Assembly: GCA_013288345.1 (NCBI GenBank)
Contig: JABDCA010000011.1
Location: 1 to 64,000, forward strand
Direction: 5' to 3'
Length of the DNA stretch: 64,000 nucleotides
From: Bacteroidota bacterium
GTDB taxonomy: Bacteria > Bacteroidota > Bacteroidia > JABEUT01
In this document: positions 18,151 through 26,530 of the stretch, piece after piece
Layout of the letters: every line of letters begins with the position of its first letter
Position numbering within the stretch: position 1 is the first letter of the stretch
The notes under the pieces: generated by a model
Databases searched by the model: none
Told to the model about the DNA's origin: nothing
Seen by the model: only the letters and a program-made list of their open reading frames with translations
Made by a program: the position numbers and the translations under genes

Positions 18151-18180
18151 TTAGTGTGGCTAAATATTAATCCATTTTCA

Positions 18181-18188
18181 TACATTTG
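18181..18188 (+). promoter_or_regulatory. -7 promoter element for the KBL-like gene
   Basis: TACATTTG matches TAnnTTTG and lies 25 bases before the ATG, downstream of the orphan terminator. Confidence 0.55.
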
Positions 18189-18213
18189 CGCCTTACTAAA
18201 TTCATAATAAAGC

Positions 18214-19461
18214 ATGAAAGACCTATTTGACAAGCTTAAAGAACGTCGCGGCCCCTTAGGGCAATACTCAAAACAAACACATGGCTATTTTATGTTCCCG
18301 AAACTGGAAGGTGAAATAGGCAGTCATATGAACTTTAGGGGTAAAAGAGTACTTACCTGGAGTTTGAATAACTACTTGGGGTTGGCTAACCATCCTGAGG
18401 TAAGGAAGACCGATGCTGAAGCTGCTGCCAAATATGGTATGGCGCTGCCAATGGGTGCACGTATGATGTCTGGCGATTCAAACTTTCACCAGCAATTAGA
18501 GACTGAGCTTGCTGCATTTGTTAAAAAGGAAGATGCTGTATTGGTAAATTTTGGTTATCAGGGTATGGTTTCGGCTATCGATTGCCTGGTTGACCGCCAT
18601 GATGTAATAGTATACGATGCTGAATCGCATGCATGTATTGTAGATGGCGTAAGATTGCATATGGGCAAGCGTTTTGCATACAACCATAACGATATGGAAA
18701 GCCTCGAAAAGCAATTGCAACGTGCTGAGGTTTTAGTAAAAGATACCGATGGTTCTATACTTGTTATTACTGAGGGTGTATTTGGTATGTCGGGCAAAAT
18801 GGGTAAGATTAAAGAGATAGTAGAGTTAAAGAAGAAATATACATTCCGTTTGTTTGTTGACGATGCACATGGTATTGGTACTATGGGCAAAACCGGCGGT
18901 GGAACAGGTGAAGAACAAGATTGCCAGGATGGTATTGATATATACTTTGGCACTTTTGCCAAATCGTTTGCACTTATTGGCGGGTTTTTAGCCGGTACCG
19001 AGAACATGGTTGAATACCTCCGCTACAATATGCGCTCGCAGATATTTGCCAAGTCAATGCCAATGCCAATAGTAATAGGTGCTTTAAAGCGCCTTGAGCT
19101 TATGCGCAAATCACCTGAACTAAAGACCAAGCTTTGGACCATTGTAAAAGCATTGGGTAAAGGCCTTGCCGATGTGGGTATAAACACAGGCGGTACACAA
19201 AGCCCGGTTACTCCTGTATATCTTAATGGTACAGTGCCTGAGGCTACCAACATTACTTTCGACCTGCGTGAGAACTATGGTATATTCTGCTCTATAGTAG
19301 TGTACCCTGTGGTACCTAAGGGTATTATATTGTTAAGGCTTATACCTACTGCAGAGCATACTTTAGAAGATGTAACTTATACTGTTAAGGCCTTCGCTGA
19401 AGTAAATAAAAAACTGAAAGAGGGACAATATTCGGCCGAAAAAATGGCTGTAATTAACTGA
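18214..19461 (+). CDS. Alpha-oxoamine synthase family PLP enzyme (KBL/SPT-like)
   Basis: This 415-residue fold-type I PLP enzyme belongs to the alpha-oxoamine synthase group (glycine C-acetyltransferase, serine palmitoyltransferase, 8-amino-7-oxononanoate synthase), which condense an amino acid with an acyl-CoA. Visible features are LTWSLNNYLGLANHPEV, MGARMMSGDSNFH, the PLP-stacking DAESHACIVDG, VDDAHGIGTMG, and the Schiff-base Lys250 in GTFAKSFALIGG. The C-terminal end (VPKGIILLRLIPTAEHT) matches the family's substrate-closing segment. The exact acyl donor cannot be read from sequence; a sphingolipid-type role is plausible for this phylum but unproven. It has its own promoter and terminator and is monocistronic. 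Confidence 0.8.
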   Translation: MKDLFDKLKERRGPLGQYSKQTHGYFMFPKLEGEIGSHMNFRGKRVLTWSLNNYLGLANHPEVRKTDAEAAAKYGMALPMGARMMSGDSNFHQQLETELAAFVKKEDAVLVNFGYQGMVSAIDCLVDRHDVIVYDAESHACIVDGVRLHMGKRFAYNHNDMESLEKQLQRAEVLVKDTDGSILVITEGVFGMSGKMGKIKEIVELKKKYTFRLFVDDAHGIGTMGKTGGGTGEEQDCQDGIDIYFGTFAKSFALIGGFLAGTENMVEYLRYNMRSQIFAKSMPMPIVIGALKRLELMRKSPELKTKLWTIVKALGKGLADVGINTGGTQSPVTPVYLNGTVPEATNITFDLRENYGIFCSIVVYPVVPKGIILLRLIPTAEHTLEDVTYTVKAFAEVNKKLKEGQYSAEKMAVIN

Positions 19462-19480
19462 TAATTAGTTTGTTATGAAT

Positions 19481-19517
19481 AAGCCCTGTAGCGCATGCTA
19501 CAGGGCTTTTCCTTTTT
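19481..19517 (+). terminator. Intrinsic terminator of the KBL-like gene
   Basis: AAGCCCTGTAGC and GCTACAGGGCTT pair around a short ATGC-type loop, followed by TTCCTTTTT. It begins 19 bases after the stop. Confidence 0.85.
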
Positions 19518-19559
19518 AACCCATCAACCAACGAACAATAGGGGATCATAAAGGAATTA

Positions 19560-19829
19560 TTATCTCCAGTATCCGCCAAACCACATACGGCGGTGCCACC
19601 TGTTCCACCCCCAATAGCCGGGTACCCATACACGGCCGTAGTAATAAGGATTATATGCTACACATGGCCTTGGAGGGCAGTAGTATGCATGCGGGCCGCA
19701 ATATCCACCGCGGTAAGCATATCCACCATGGTATCCATATCCGCCTCGGTAATATCCACCCCGGGCATCCGATCTTCCTGCAAAGCCTACCAGGAAGCCG
19801 ATAGCTAATATTACAATGTACTTTTTCAT
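19560..19829 (-). CDS. Small exported Gly/Tyr-rich YXWGXW-type protein
   Basis: An 89-residue exported protein. Residues 1-22 are a signal peptide (ending SDA). The mature part is very rich in Gly, Tyr and Arg, with units such as RGGYGYHGGYAYRGGY, a Cys/Pro patch (CGPHAYYCPPRPC), and a C-terminal WVPGYWGWNRWHRRMWFGGYW that fits the YXWGXW repeat seen in small Bacteroidota surface proteins. Function is unknown. The two or three cysteines might form a disulfide. It is monocistronic; no -7 element was recognised. Confidence 0.7.
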   Translation of the reverse strand: MKKYIVILAIGFLVGFAGRSDARGGYYRGGYGYHGGYAYRGGYCGPHAYYCPPRPCVAYNPYYYGRVWVPGYWGWNRWHRRMWFGGYWR

Positions 19830-19923
19830 GACAGTTTTGTTTTGGTTACAACTTTAAGACTGTATGAGGTGGAATGGGTTTAAAGAACTGTAAAAATGAA
19901 TGGTTAAAATTTGTTAACAGGTA

Positions 19924-21885
19924 CTATCCTTTTGAGGTTGGCGAATTGCCCAGGTTTCTAATTCCTTTCCAAATTATTTTAAGGTCGGTAAATACATGAT
20001 AATCGCGGGCATAAACAGAGTTGATGCTATGTACAGATTCTGAATCTTTAACAGGCGTATCGAGCGAGTCGATAGGAGAAAGCACACCATCTTTAATTTT
20101 AGGAAGCCTTTGTGATATACTGTCTGGTGCATAACCTACCAACGATTTTAGGCCAAGGCCAACGCTTATTATGTTTTTAAAATAACCAATCGGATTCCGC
20201 TGAATCAGTATTAATAGTGGGCTTAATAAGAAGAAAAGCAAACTGCCTATAATATCAAGTATGCGTTTATCGCGAATATTAGGAGTAGTATTTATAGCAT
20301 GTACGTCAATAACATAAAGCTCGCCACTTGTATGTATTGAGTTGCTGCCAATAATAGCCCAGCTTTCGGGCGGCGCTATTTTAAATTCCAATTCTGTTTT
20401 AGGTATAGATGACATGGCATCCATTATTAATTGTGTAGACAGATCTTTAGCGCAAAAAATAACTTCGTTAATGTCGTAAATGGTAATAAGTTCACTCCAT
20501 TTATTAAATCGTGTACCATTGCCGTTGGCTGGTTGTACCTGCTCCGGATTAGCATAGTGTATCTCTTCAAATTTCACTCCGGTCTTATCTAATAGGTCGT
20601 GTACGCGTTTGCATTCATCATCGGTCCCAATAATAAGTGGCCTGCGTGTATTTTTGCCAAATCCGGGTACTTTAATTATTCTGAGTAGTTGGCGTATTCC
20701 TGTAAGTGCAAGAAGCACCCAGGTGCTACCTATAAATATAAGGGCCCTCGAAAAGCGATAGTTTTCCGGTAGCAAAGCATATAGTATAAGTATCAATCCT
20801 GTTCCCCACAATATGCCTCTAATGGTTTTCCAGTGGCGCATTGGCTTATCATAACCACCACTAAACAGTATGCAGAGTATCCAGGTAATAATATAAAAGG
20901 GCAAGATCAGCAACAGAAAGTTACGTGAGTAATAATCGGATGATGAGAACTTTAACTGCCCGTAAAACAATGATATAAAGTAGTAACCTATATAGATGAA
21001 TACAAAATCGGCGATGGGCAAAGCAACCTTATTAATAAAACGCCTGGTTATAGAAATTGATGCTCTGAAAAATATAGCTGCATTAATAAGCGTTGAAAAA
21101 AGTTTTGCATTCTGTTTCGAAAAATGCTTTATGGCAAATATGCGCATGGCATTGTAAAACATAATAACATAGTTTACGCTTCCCTTGCGTGTGCTTTCTC
21201 CTTTGTAGTGTATTATTCGTGTTTCAGAAAAGTAGTAGTTTTTGTAGCCTGCCTTGGTAATACGGTACGACATATCAATATCTTCTCCGTACATAAAGAA
21301 TGTCTCATCCAATAGGCCTGCTTTATCTAAAGCCGCTTTACGCATAAGCATAAAGGCACCCGAAAGCACATCAACCTCATTTGTTTCATCTTTTGATAGG
21401 TAGGTGAGGTGATACTTGCCAAACCTTTTTGAACCGGGAAACAATGATGCTAAACCGAATATTTTATAAAAAGCTACTTCAGGAGTTGGCAGCGCCCGCT
21501 TCGATTCCGGAAGGAAATGCCCTTTGCCATCTATCATTTTCACACCCAGTGCACCTGCATCAGGGTGCGCATCCATAAAGGCTGTTGTCTTTGTAAAGGT
21601 CTCTTCTTCAACTACTGTATCTGGGTTTAGTAATAATATATATTCGCCCGAAGCTTGTTTAATGGCTTGGTTATTGGCGGCCGAAAAACCTACGTTCTTT
21701 TTATTCTCAATAAGCTTCACTTCAGGGAATTTTTCCCGTAGCATTTCTATGGAGCCGTCAACTGAGTTATTGTCTACTATCCAAACTTCAGCTGCAATGT
21801 TCTTAGTAGCCTTCCTTACCGAATAAAGGCATTGTTCGAGAAAGTGCTTAACGTTGTAATTGACAATAACTATAGATAACTTCAT
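19924..21885 (-). CDS. GT2 glycosyltransferase fused to a polyprenyl-phosphotransferase-like membrane region
   Basis: A 653-residue multidomain protein. Residues 1-240 are a family 2 glycosyltransferase of rhamnosyltransferase type: LSIVIVNYNVKHFLEQCL, VDNNSVDGS, LLLNPDTVVEEET, and FFMYGEDIDMSYRI. Residues about 270-405 contain several membrane helices. About 410-510 look like a Rossmann domain (RPLIIGTDDECKRVHDLL, VIFCAKDLS) as in WbaP/WcaJ-type initiating transferases. About 555-590 (KRILDIIGSLLFFLLSPLLILI) resembles the membrane helix of polyprenyl-phosphate sugar transferases, but the catalytic core that normally follows is absent or very degenerate. It probably acts in cell-surface polysaccharide assembly. 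It lies 14 bases after recR. Confidence 0.75.
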   Translation of the reverse strand: MKLSIVIVNYNVKHFLEQCLYSVRKATKNIAAEVWIVDNNSVDGSIEMLREKFPEVKLIENKKNVGFSAANNQAIKQASGEYILLLNPDTVVEEETFTKTTAFMDAHPDAGALGVKMIDGKGHFLPESKRALPTPEVAFYKIFGLASLFPGSKRFGKYHLTYLSKDETNEVDVLSGAFMLMRKAALDKAGLLDETFFMYGEDIDMSYRITKAGYKNYYFSETRIIHYKGESTRKGSVNYVIMFYNAMRIFAIKHFSKQNAKLFSTLINAAIFFRASISITRRFINKVALPIADFVFIYIGYYFISLFYGQLKFSSSDYYSRNFLLLILPFYIITWILCILFSGGYDKPMRHWKTIRGILWGTGLILILYALLPENYRFSRALIFIGSTWVLLALTGIRQLLRIIKVPGFGKNTRRPLIIGTDDECKRVHDLLDKTGVKFEEIHYANPEQVQPANGNGTRFNKWSELITIYDINEVIFCAKDLSTQLIMDAMSSIPKTELEFKIAPPESWAIIGSNSIHTSGELYVIDVHAINTTPNIRDKRILDIIGSLLFFLLSPLLILIQRNPIGYFKNIISVGLGLKSLVGYAPDSISQRLPKIKDGVLSPIDSLDTPVKDSESVHSINSVYARDYHVFTDLKIIWKGIRNLGNSPTSKG

Positions 21886-21899
21886 ACAACCTGGGGTAG

Positions 21900-22520
21900 T
21901 TATTTACGCGATAAGGAGGATTCGTAAGAAACGCGTAGTAATATAGATTGCCCCAGGGTAACTTCATCGGTGTATTCAAGTTCATCACCTACCGATACCC
22001 CACGTGAGAGCGTGCTGAGGGTAACACGCAGTGCGCCCAGTTTTTTATAAAGGTAAAAATTGGTGGTATCACCTTCCATTGTTGAGGGTAGTGCCATAAT
22101 AACTTCCTTTACACCACCGGCTTCAACACGTTTTATAAAGGGGTCAATATGCAGATCCATAGGTCCTATTCCGTTCATGGGTGAAATAATACCTCCTAAA
22201 ACGTGATAAGTGCCATGATATTGCCCTGTATTTTCAATTGCTATAAGGTCGCGAATATCTTCTACCACGCAAATGGTTGAATGATCGCGGGTAGGGTTAG
22301 AGCATATTTCGCATTTCTGGTTCTCAGCTATGGCAAAACATATTTCGCAATACTTTATTTCTTCCGAAAGCCTGGCCACAATAGCCGACCATTGTTTCAG
22401 GTCTGCTGGTTCCTGCCTTAGCAGGTATAATACATAGCGTAGTGCGGTCTTTTTTCCTACTCCGGGTAGTTTGGCAAATTCGGCTACGGCTTTTTCTAAA
22501 AGTTGAGAAGGCAGATTCAT
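21900..22520 (-). CDS. recR: Recombination mediator RecR
   Basis: RecR, with RecO and RecF, loads RecA on single-stranded DNA in gap repair. The 206-residue protein has an N-terminal helix-hairpin-helix (AKLPGVGKKTALRYVLYLL), a four-cysteine zinc motif (CEICFAIAENQKCEIC), a Toprim domain (ICVVEDIRDLIAIENTG, YHVLGGIISPMNGIGP) and the C-terminal Walker-like GVSVGDELEYTDEVTL. The -7 element TATTTTTG ends four bases before the ATG, suggesting a leaderless transcript. The glycosyltransferase gene follows. Confidence 0.96.
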   Translation of the reverse strand: MNLPSQLLEKAVAEFAKLPGVGKKTALRYVLYLLRQEPADLKQWSAIVARLSEEIKYCEICFAIAENQKCEICSNPTRDHSTICVVEDIRDLIAIENTGQYHGTYHVLGGIISPMNGIGPMDLHIDPFIKRVEAGGVKEVIMALPSTMEGDTTNFYLYKKLGALRVTLSTLSRGVSVGDELEYTDEVTLGQSILLRVSYESSLSRK

Positions 22521-22524
22521 TGTT

Positions 22525-22532
22525 CAAAAATA
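22525..22532 (-). promoter_or_regulatory. -7 promoter element for recR
   Basis: TATTTTTG on the minus strand matches TAnnTTTG and ends four bases before the recR ATG, which predicts transcription starting at or next to the start codon. Confidence 0.5.
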
Positions 22533-22988
22533 GGAATTAAATTTAGCATGTCGTCACTGCGAGCCCTGACGCTTTGGGCAGGCGTGGCAGTCTCAGTATT
22601 TTTACCACTCCCATAGGGATGCCTCTGACATAATTCTTAATTAAAGGGGGGTAGCAACTGATACCTCCCTATTACACCTTAACTCAATGATTTTCAGCTA
22701 AAACGGTTGAAATATTTTTTACACTTTGTTACCCCCCCCCTCCATGTCGTTTCGTGTCGTTCTGTGTCGTACTGCAACATTTTTTTGCTTGTCAAACCAA
22801 TTAAATAGCAATTGTATATCAAAGAACATTCTATCCCTCTCCTAGAGTCTGAATAGGAGCAGGGGTAATATCATGGCAATACAAATTTAAACTATAAATT
22901 AACTATATGTAATAAAATGGTTTATTTGTTTTCAACAACCCGATCGGTGGATATTAATAACCTGAAAACGCAGTATGGATTAAAGGCA

Positions 22989-22996
22989 TACCTTTG
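22989..22996 (+). promoter_or_regulatory. -7 promoter element for the Nfu-type gene
   Basis: TACCTTTG matches TAnnTTTG. It overlaps the TTG start used by the ORF track and so supports the ATG at 23018 as the real start. Confidence 0.55.
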
Positions 22997-23017
22997 CCTC
23001 TTATTACACAAGTAGAA

Positions 23018-23635
23018 ATGGATACCCCAAAAATATTTTCGATATACGCTGAAATGACTCCCAACCCAATGGCTATGAAATTTGTGGCCGACAGGATGTT
23101 ATTACCCGAAGGCGCTCAGCTAGAGTTTTTGAAAAAAGAAGATGCCGTTTCTTCTCCGGTAGCATTAAAATTATTCGACCTGCCTTTTGTAAAAGGGGTT
23201 TATATCACATCTAACTTTATTACGGTACTGAAGAATGATAAGGCCATGTGGGATGATGTAGTATTTGATGTACGCGATTATATAAAGGAATTTATGCAGA
23301 ATGGCGGCAAGGTTTGGATAAAACCTGCTATTGATGTAAACATTCCGAAGGGTGTTGAAGCACCTGCACCGGTTGCAGTAGTTTCTCATACCCAGCCAAC
23401 TAACGACATTGAAAATAAAATTATAGAAGTACTCGATTCATATGTAAAGCCTGCTGTTGAAAACGATGGAGGGATGATATTATTCCAATCGTTTAAAGAT
23501 GGCATTGTCACACTTCAGTTAAAAGGCGCTTGCAGTGGTTGCCCTTCCTCTTCCAAAACCCTTAAATCGGCAGTTGAGCAAATGCTTATACGCATGGTGC
23601 CTGAGGTGAAAGAAGTTCAGCAAGAAATGGCATAA
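23018..23635 (+). CDS. Nfu/NifU-type iron-sulfur carrier protein
   Basis: A 205-residue iron-sulfur cluster carrier or scaffold. The N-terminal Nfu domain (about 1-95) carries IYAEMTPNPMAMKFVAD, as in mitochondrial NFU1. The C-terminal NifU domain (about 125-205) has the cluster-binding CxxC in KGACSGCPSSSKTLKSAVE. A proline/alanine linker joins the two. The ORF track starts at a TTG inside the promoter; the ATG at 23018 (MDTPKIFSIY) is preferred. It is monocistronic, and no suf genes are adjacent. Confidence 0.9.
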   Translation: MDTPKIFSIYAEMTPNPMAMKFVADRMLLPEGAQLEFLKKEDAVSSPVALKLFDLPFVKGVYITSNFITVLKNDKAMWDDVVFDVRDYIKEFMQNGGKVWIKPAIDVNIPKGVEAPAPVAVVSHTQPTNDIENKIIEVLDSYVKPAVENDGGMILFQSFKDGIVTLQLKGACSGCPSSSKTLKSAVEQMLIRMVPEVKEVQQEMA

Positions 23636-23640
23636 GAACG

Positions 23641-23748
23641 GAATATCTAATATCCAACAAGGAATATCGAATTCCGAAATTTTAAAAACCAAGACGGATT
23701 TTGTTTTTTACTTCAATATTCAATATTGGGTGTTCAATATTCGATATT
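23641..23748. repeat. GATATTC-type repeats between Nfu and ClC genes
   Basis: The first part (23641-23679, reverse complement ATTCGATATTCCTTGTTGGATATT) matches the repeat at 1931-1961 over 17 bases and beyond. The second part (about 23714-23748) is TTCAATATTCAATATTGGGTGTTCAATATTCGATATT. Both lie between convergent genes. Confidence 0.65.
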
Positions 23749-23754
23749 TACTTT

Positions 23755-25086
23755 CTAGTGTTTTACGTATATCGAATGTGGCATAAAGTACTTTGATATA
23801 AGAAAGGAAAACGAAGACACTATCATTAACGGTACAAGCAGGGCATAGCCGCCTGTTGCTTCAGCAATTAAAAATATAGCAGTCAACGGTGTATGCATTA
23901 CACCACTCATTAGTCCTGCCATGGCAACGGCTATAAAATTGGGTTCGTTTAGTTTATTAATACCCAGTATTTTGTAAATGTTGAAGTAGTTGACGCTGTA
24001 TACAAAAAAGAAGCCCACCATAGAACCCATAAAGAGGGAAGGTGCAAAAAAACCACCATTGCCACCGGCGCTTATAGTAAGCTGTGTTGCCACAATCTTT
24101 ACCAGCAATATACCCACAGTAAATACCAAAAGCGCAACCTCACTTGTTTGATAGTTGGAAAAAATACTGCCGTTAAATAAGCTTGTATAATCGGTATTTA
24201 AAAGTAGCTGAACTGTATGATAACCCTCGCCATATAATGGAGGGAATAAGAAGATAAGCGCACCTAAAACGGCGCCACCAATTGCTGCCTTTTTATAAGG
24301 ATTCAATGTGGGTTTTATTAGTTTCTCGGAAAAGGCAATGCCCTTCATTACATAAACTGAATAAAAACCCAAGAGAATACTCATGGCAATATAAAATGGC
24401 AGGGCTTTTAAATCCCAGCCCATTGTGCGTATATAGAATATTTGTTCGGTGCCGTTTATCAATTGAGCTATTACCGATGCAAGTGCGGAAGAGATAAGTA
24501 AGGGTACAAAGTTTACAGTAGAAAACTCACCAAGCAATACTTCTATGGCAAACAACACACCTGCTATTGGTGCGCCAAATATGGCAGATATGCCTGCCGC
24601 CGCCCCGCATGCAAGTAATAGGGTGCGTTCTTTATACTCTAAATTAAAAAGAGCTGCAATATTCGAACCAAAGGCAGAGCCTGTAACAACAATGGGAGCC
24701 TCTAAACCCATAGAACCGCCAAAGCCTACCGTTAACGAAGATGTGATCATGTGCGAATACATCTTGTCTTTTTCCATGTAGCTCGATTTGTGGTATATGT
24801 TATTTACCACATTGCTAATGCCCCTGCCTAATTTGCCTTTTTGTACTATAAAAGTATATGCGGTAGCAAGTAATATGCCTATAACGGGGAAAACAAGCAG
24901 CCAGTAATTAGTTCCTTTTTGGTGAATATCTAATAGCGCTTCAAGTCCGTGTGTTGCCTGCTTAAGCACTACAGCCGCCAGCCCGGCCAATACTCCAACC
25001 ACAATACTTAACAATAAAAAAAAGTTCCGGTGGCTTAAGTGGAATCTAGTATGAACTATTTTCTGGATTAATGGGGGTAACTTCAT
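23755..25086 (-). CDS. ClC-family chloride channel/transporter
   Basis: A 443-residue integral membrane ClC protein with about 17 helical segments, moving chloride or a similar anion. The gating glutamate is kept in GSMGLEAPIVVTGS, and the third anion-site loop is GGNGGFFAPSLFMGS. The position of the inner 'proton glutamate' (E203 in the E. coli protein) is valine: FAIEVLLGEF versus FIIEEMRPQF. The first anion-binding loop is also atypical (GRGISNVVN). It may therefore be uncoupled or channel-like. The ORF track starts at TTG; the ATG at 25086 follows TACCTTTG by four bases. No CBS domains are present. Confidence 0.88.
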   Translation of the reverse strand: MKLPPLIQKIVHTRFHLSHRNFFLLLSIVVGVLAGLAAVVLKQATHGLEALLDIHQKGTNYWLLVFPVIGILLATAYTFIVQKGKLGRGISNVVNNIYHKSSYMEKDKMYSHMITSSLTVGFGGSMGLEAPIVVTGSAFGSNIAALFNLEYKERTLLLACGAAAGISAIFGAPIAGVLFAIEVLLGEFSTVNFVPLLISSALASVIAQLINGTEQIFYIRTMGWDLKALPFYIAMSILLGFYSVYVMKGIAFSEKLIKPTLNPYKKAAIGGAVLGALIFLFPPLYGEGYHTVQLLLNTDYTSLFNGSIFSNYQTSEVALLVFTVGILLVKIVATQLTISAGGNGGFFAPSLFMGSMVGFFFVYSVNYFNIYKILGINKLNEPNFIAVAMAGLMSGVMHTPLTAIFLIAEATGGYALLVPLMIVSSFSFLISKYFMPHSIYVKH

Positions 25087-25090
25087 CAAG

Positions 25091-25098
25091 CAAAGGTA
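25091..25098 (-). promoter_or_regulatory. -7 promoter element for the ClC gene
   Basis: TACCTTTG on the minus strand matches TAnnTTTG and ends four bases before the ATG at 25086. Confidence 0.5.
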
Positions 25099-25149
25099 TA
25101 AAAACCAAAGGATGAAGGATATTCAATAAACTGCATTTTGATAAATCCT

Positions 25150-25440
25150 TTAATTTTTATCAAGAGCCTTTCTTACTTTCCTTGTAAACTTTTTAGAAGG
25201 CTTAAATGCAGGAATAACATCCGAGGCTATTTTTATTGGAATGTTTTTAGGGATGTTCCTGCCCATTTTTGCAGCCCGTTTCTTTAAGCCAAAACGGCCA
25301 AAACCACTTAGGGCAACATGTTCTCTGTTTAATAAGTGCTCTTCAACCGATAACATAAAGGTCTCAAGTATTTTTCCTACCACAGCTTTTTCAATGGAGG
25401 TTTGTTCTGCAACTTCTTTTACAATTTCTGCTTTTTTCAT
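25150..25440 (-). CDS. HU/IHF-like DNA-binding protein
   Basis: A 96-residue histone-like protein of the HU family, expected to bind and bend DNA as a dimer. Family features are the N-terminal helices (KKAEIVKEVAEQT), the ALSGFGRFGLKKRAAKMGRN segment where the DNA-binding arms begin, and AFKPSKKFTRKVRKAL at the C-terminus. The ORF track extends 28 codons upstream; the ATG at 25440 gives the normal HU N-terminus. It is followed by no gene on the same strand and lies downstream of the coiled-coil lipoprotein gene. Confidence 0.88.
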   Translation of the reverse strand: MKKAEIVKEVAEQTSIEKAVVGKILETFMLSVEEHLLNREHVALSGFGRFGLKKRAAKMGRNIPKNIPIKIASDVIPAFKPSKKFTRKVRKALDKN

Positions 25441-25539
25441 AATGATGATATTTAATTGTTTAATTTCTGAAACCACGAAGGGGCCGGGAAGGCTGACGTG
25501 CCCAATGCCTTTCCCATGCTCCAACGTGTTTCAACCAAC

Positions 25540-26385
25540 TTATTTTACTTCTATTACTAAGTATTTTGATTCGCTCCAAAAAGCCATTGGGTCAGTAATG
25601 TGCAATGTGTCTGAATTGCCAGTGCCTAATATTTTATAAGAATCTAAAGGATGAGTGGTTATCAGCTTAGCGAACTTATGTTGTAATAAAATATCATGGA
25701 GTTTTGTCATATCCGCCCTGGCGAATGACGTATTATTAAATCCGGGTTTAAGTTCTGAAGCACCACCAATTCCAATAATACTTCCTTCTTTGGTAATTAT
25801 GCCGTGTTTTTTCAGATCCTTAAAGGTCCCCAGCATATAATACACTGCATTTACTGCCGACCGCATTGCACTAATTTCCTCCCTTTGTCTGTGTATTACA
25901 GCAATACTATCGTTAAATTGTGCTGTGATCTTTTGGAGTGAAGCATTGCTTTCTGCTAATTTGGTTTGTAACTCAGCTATTTGAGAGTCTTTTTCAACAA
26001 GTTCTTTGGTCAAATGCTGTATTACTTTTTCAAGGTCCGCATCTTTTTTATCTTCTTTTTTAAGCTTCTTTTCAAGCTGAAATACCTTTTTGTTTTCGAA
26101 TACTATCCTGCCATCCAGCGTTTTTATATCTTCAATTATGCTTTTGGGTGGTTCACTTCCTTTGACAGATAATATTTTCTCCTTCACTTTTATGCTATCA
26201 ATATTATTCTGTATTTCATCCAGTGTTTTAACGTATGATACAATGGCCGAATCTTTTTGCTTCGCAAGTTGTACCATTATAGAATCCTGAGCGCTTAGAG
26301 CCAGAATTTGTTGCATCTGCTTTGAATTATCAGAACATGCTGTAAAAAAAACAGATGCAATTAATATATACTTAAGTGTATTCAT
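25540..26385 (-). CDS. Coiled-coil lipoprotein of unknown function
   Basis: No named family is recognised. The 281-residue product has a lipoprotein signal with lipobox FFTAC (Cys at about 17). Residues about 35-175 are heptad-rich and should form a long coiled coil (KKVFQLEKKLKKEDKKDADLEKVIQHL). The C-terminal 100 residues form a compact domain with strands (IGIGGASELKPGF, YKILGTGNSDTLHI, YLVIEVK). The layout is common among Bacteroidota exported proteins. Nothing in the context points to a role. Confidence 0.6.
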   Translation of the reverse strand: MNTLKYILIASVFFTACSDNSKQMQQILALSAQDSIMVQLAKQKDSAIVSYVKTLDEIQNNIDSIKVKEKILSVKGSEPPKSIIEDIKTLDGRIVFENKKVFQLEKKLKKEDKKDADLEKVIQHLTKELVEKDSQIAELQTKLAESNASLQKITAQFNDSIAVIHRQREEISAMRSAVNAVYYMLGTFKDLKKHGIITKEGSIIGIGGASELKPGFNNTSFARADMTKLHDILLQHKFAKLITTHPLDSYKILGTGNSDTLHITDPMAFWSESKYLVIEVK

Positions 26386-26530
26386 GGTTTATCTTTTTGA
26401 ATTAGTATCAATCTCTGATCCATTTATTCTATAAATGGAAATACTGAGTTTAATAAAGCACTATAAATAAGGCAACTTGTTTCACTTCTGTAAATACAAT
26501 GCCATAGTAAGCCGGAATAGTAGTAAAGCC

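Larger units (their letters stand above)
17680..18213. other. Long divergent spacer: rpsA leader, palindromic element, orphan terminator
   Basis: No protein gene is supported. From left to right it holds the rpsA leader and promoter (to about 17802), a 107-bp inverted-repeat element (17851-17957), about 150 bases of unique sequence ending in a strong plus-strand terminator (18117-18150), and the promoter of the KBL-like gene (18181-18188). Confidence 0.7.
22521..23017. other. Divergent recR/Nfu spacer with repeat fragments
   Basis: No gene is evident. It holds an imperfect palindromic repeat at 22552-22606 (CGTCACTGCGAGCCCTGACG...GCGTGGCAGTCTC), a run of nine C residues at 22732-22740, and three imperfect 10-bp tandem units of the form GTGTCGTTCT at 22746-22775. 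The promoters of recR and of the Nfu gene lie at its two ends. Confidence 0.6.
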
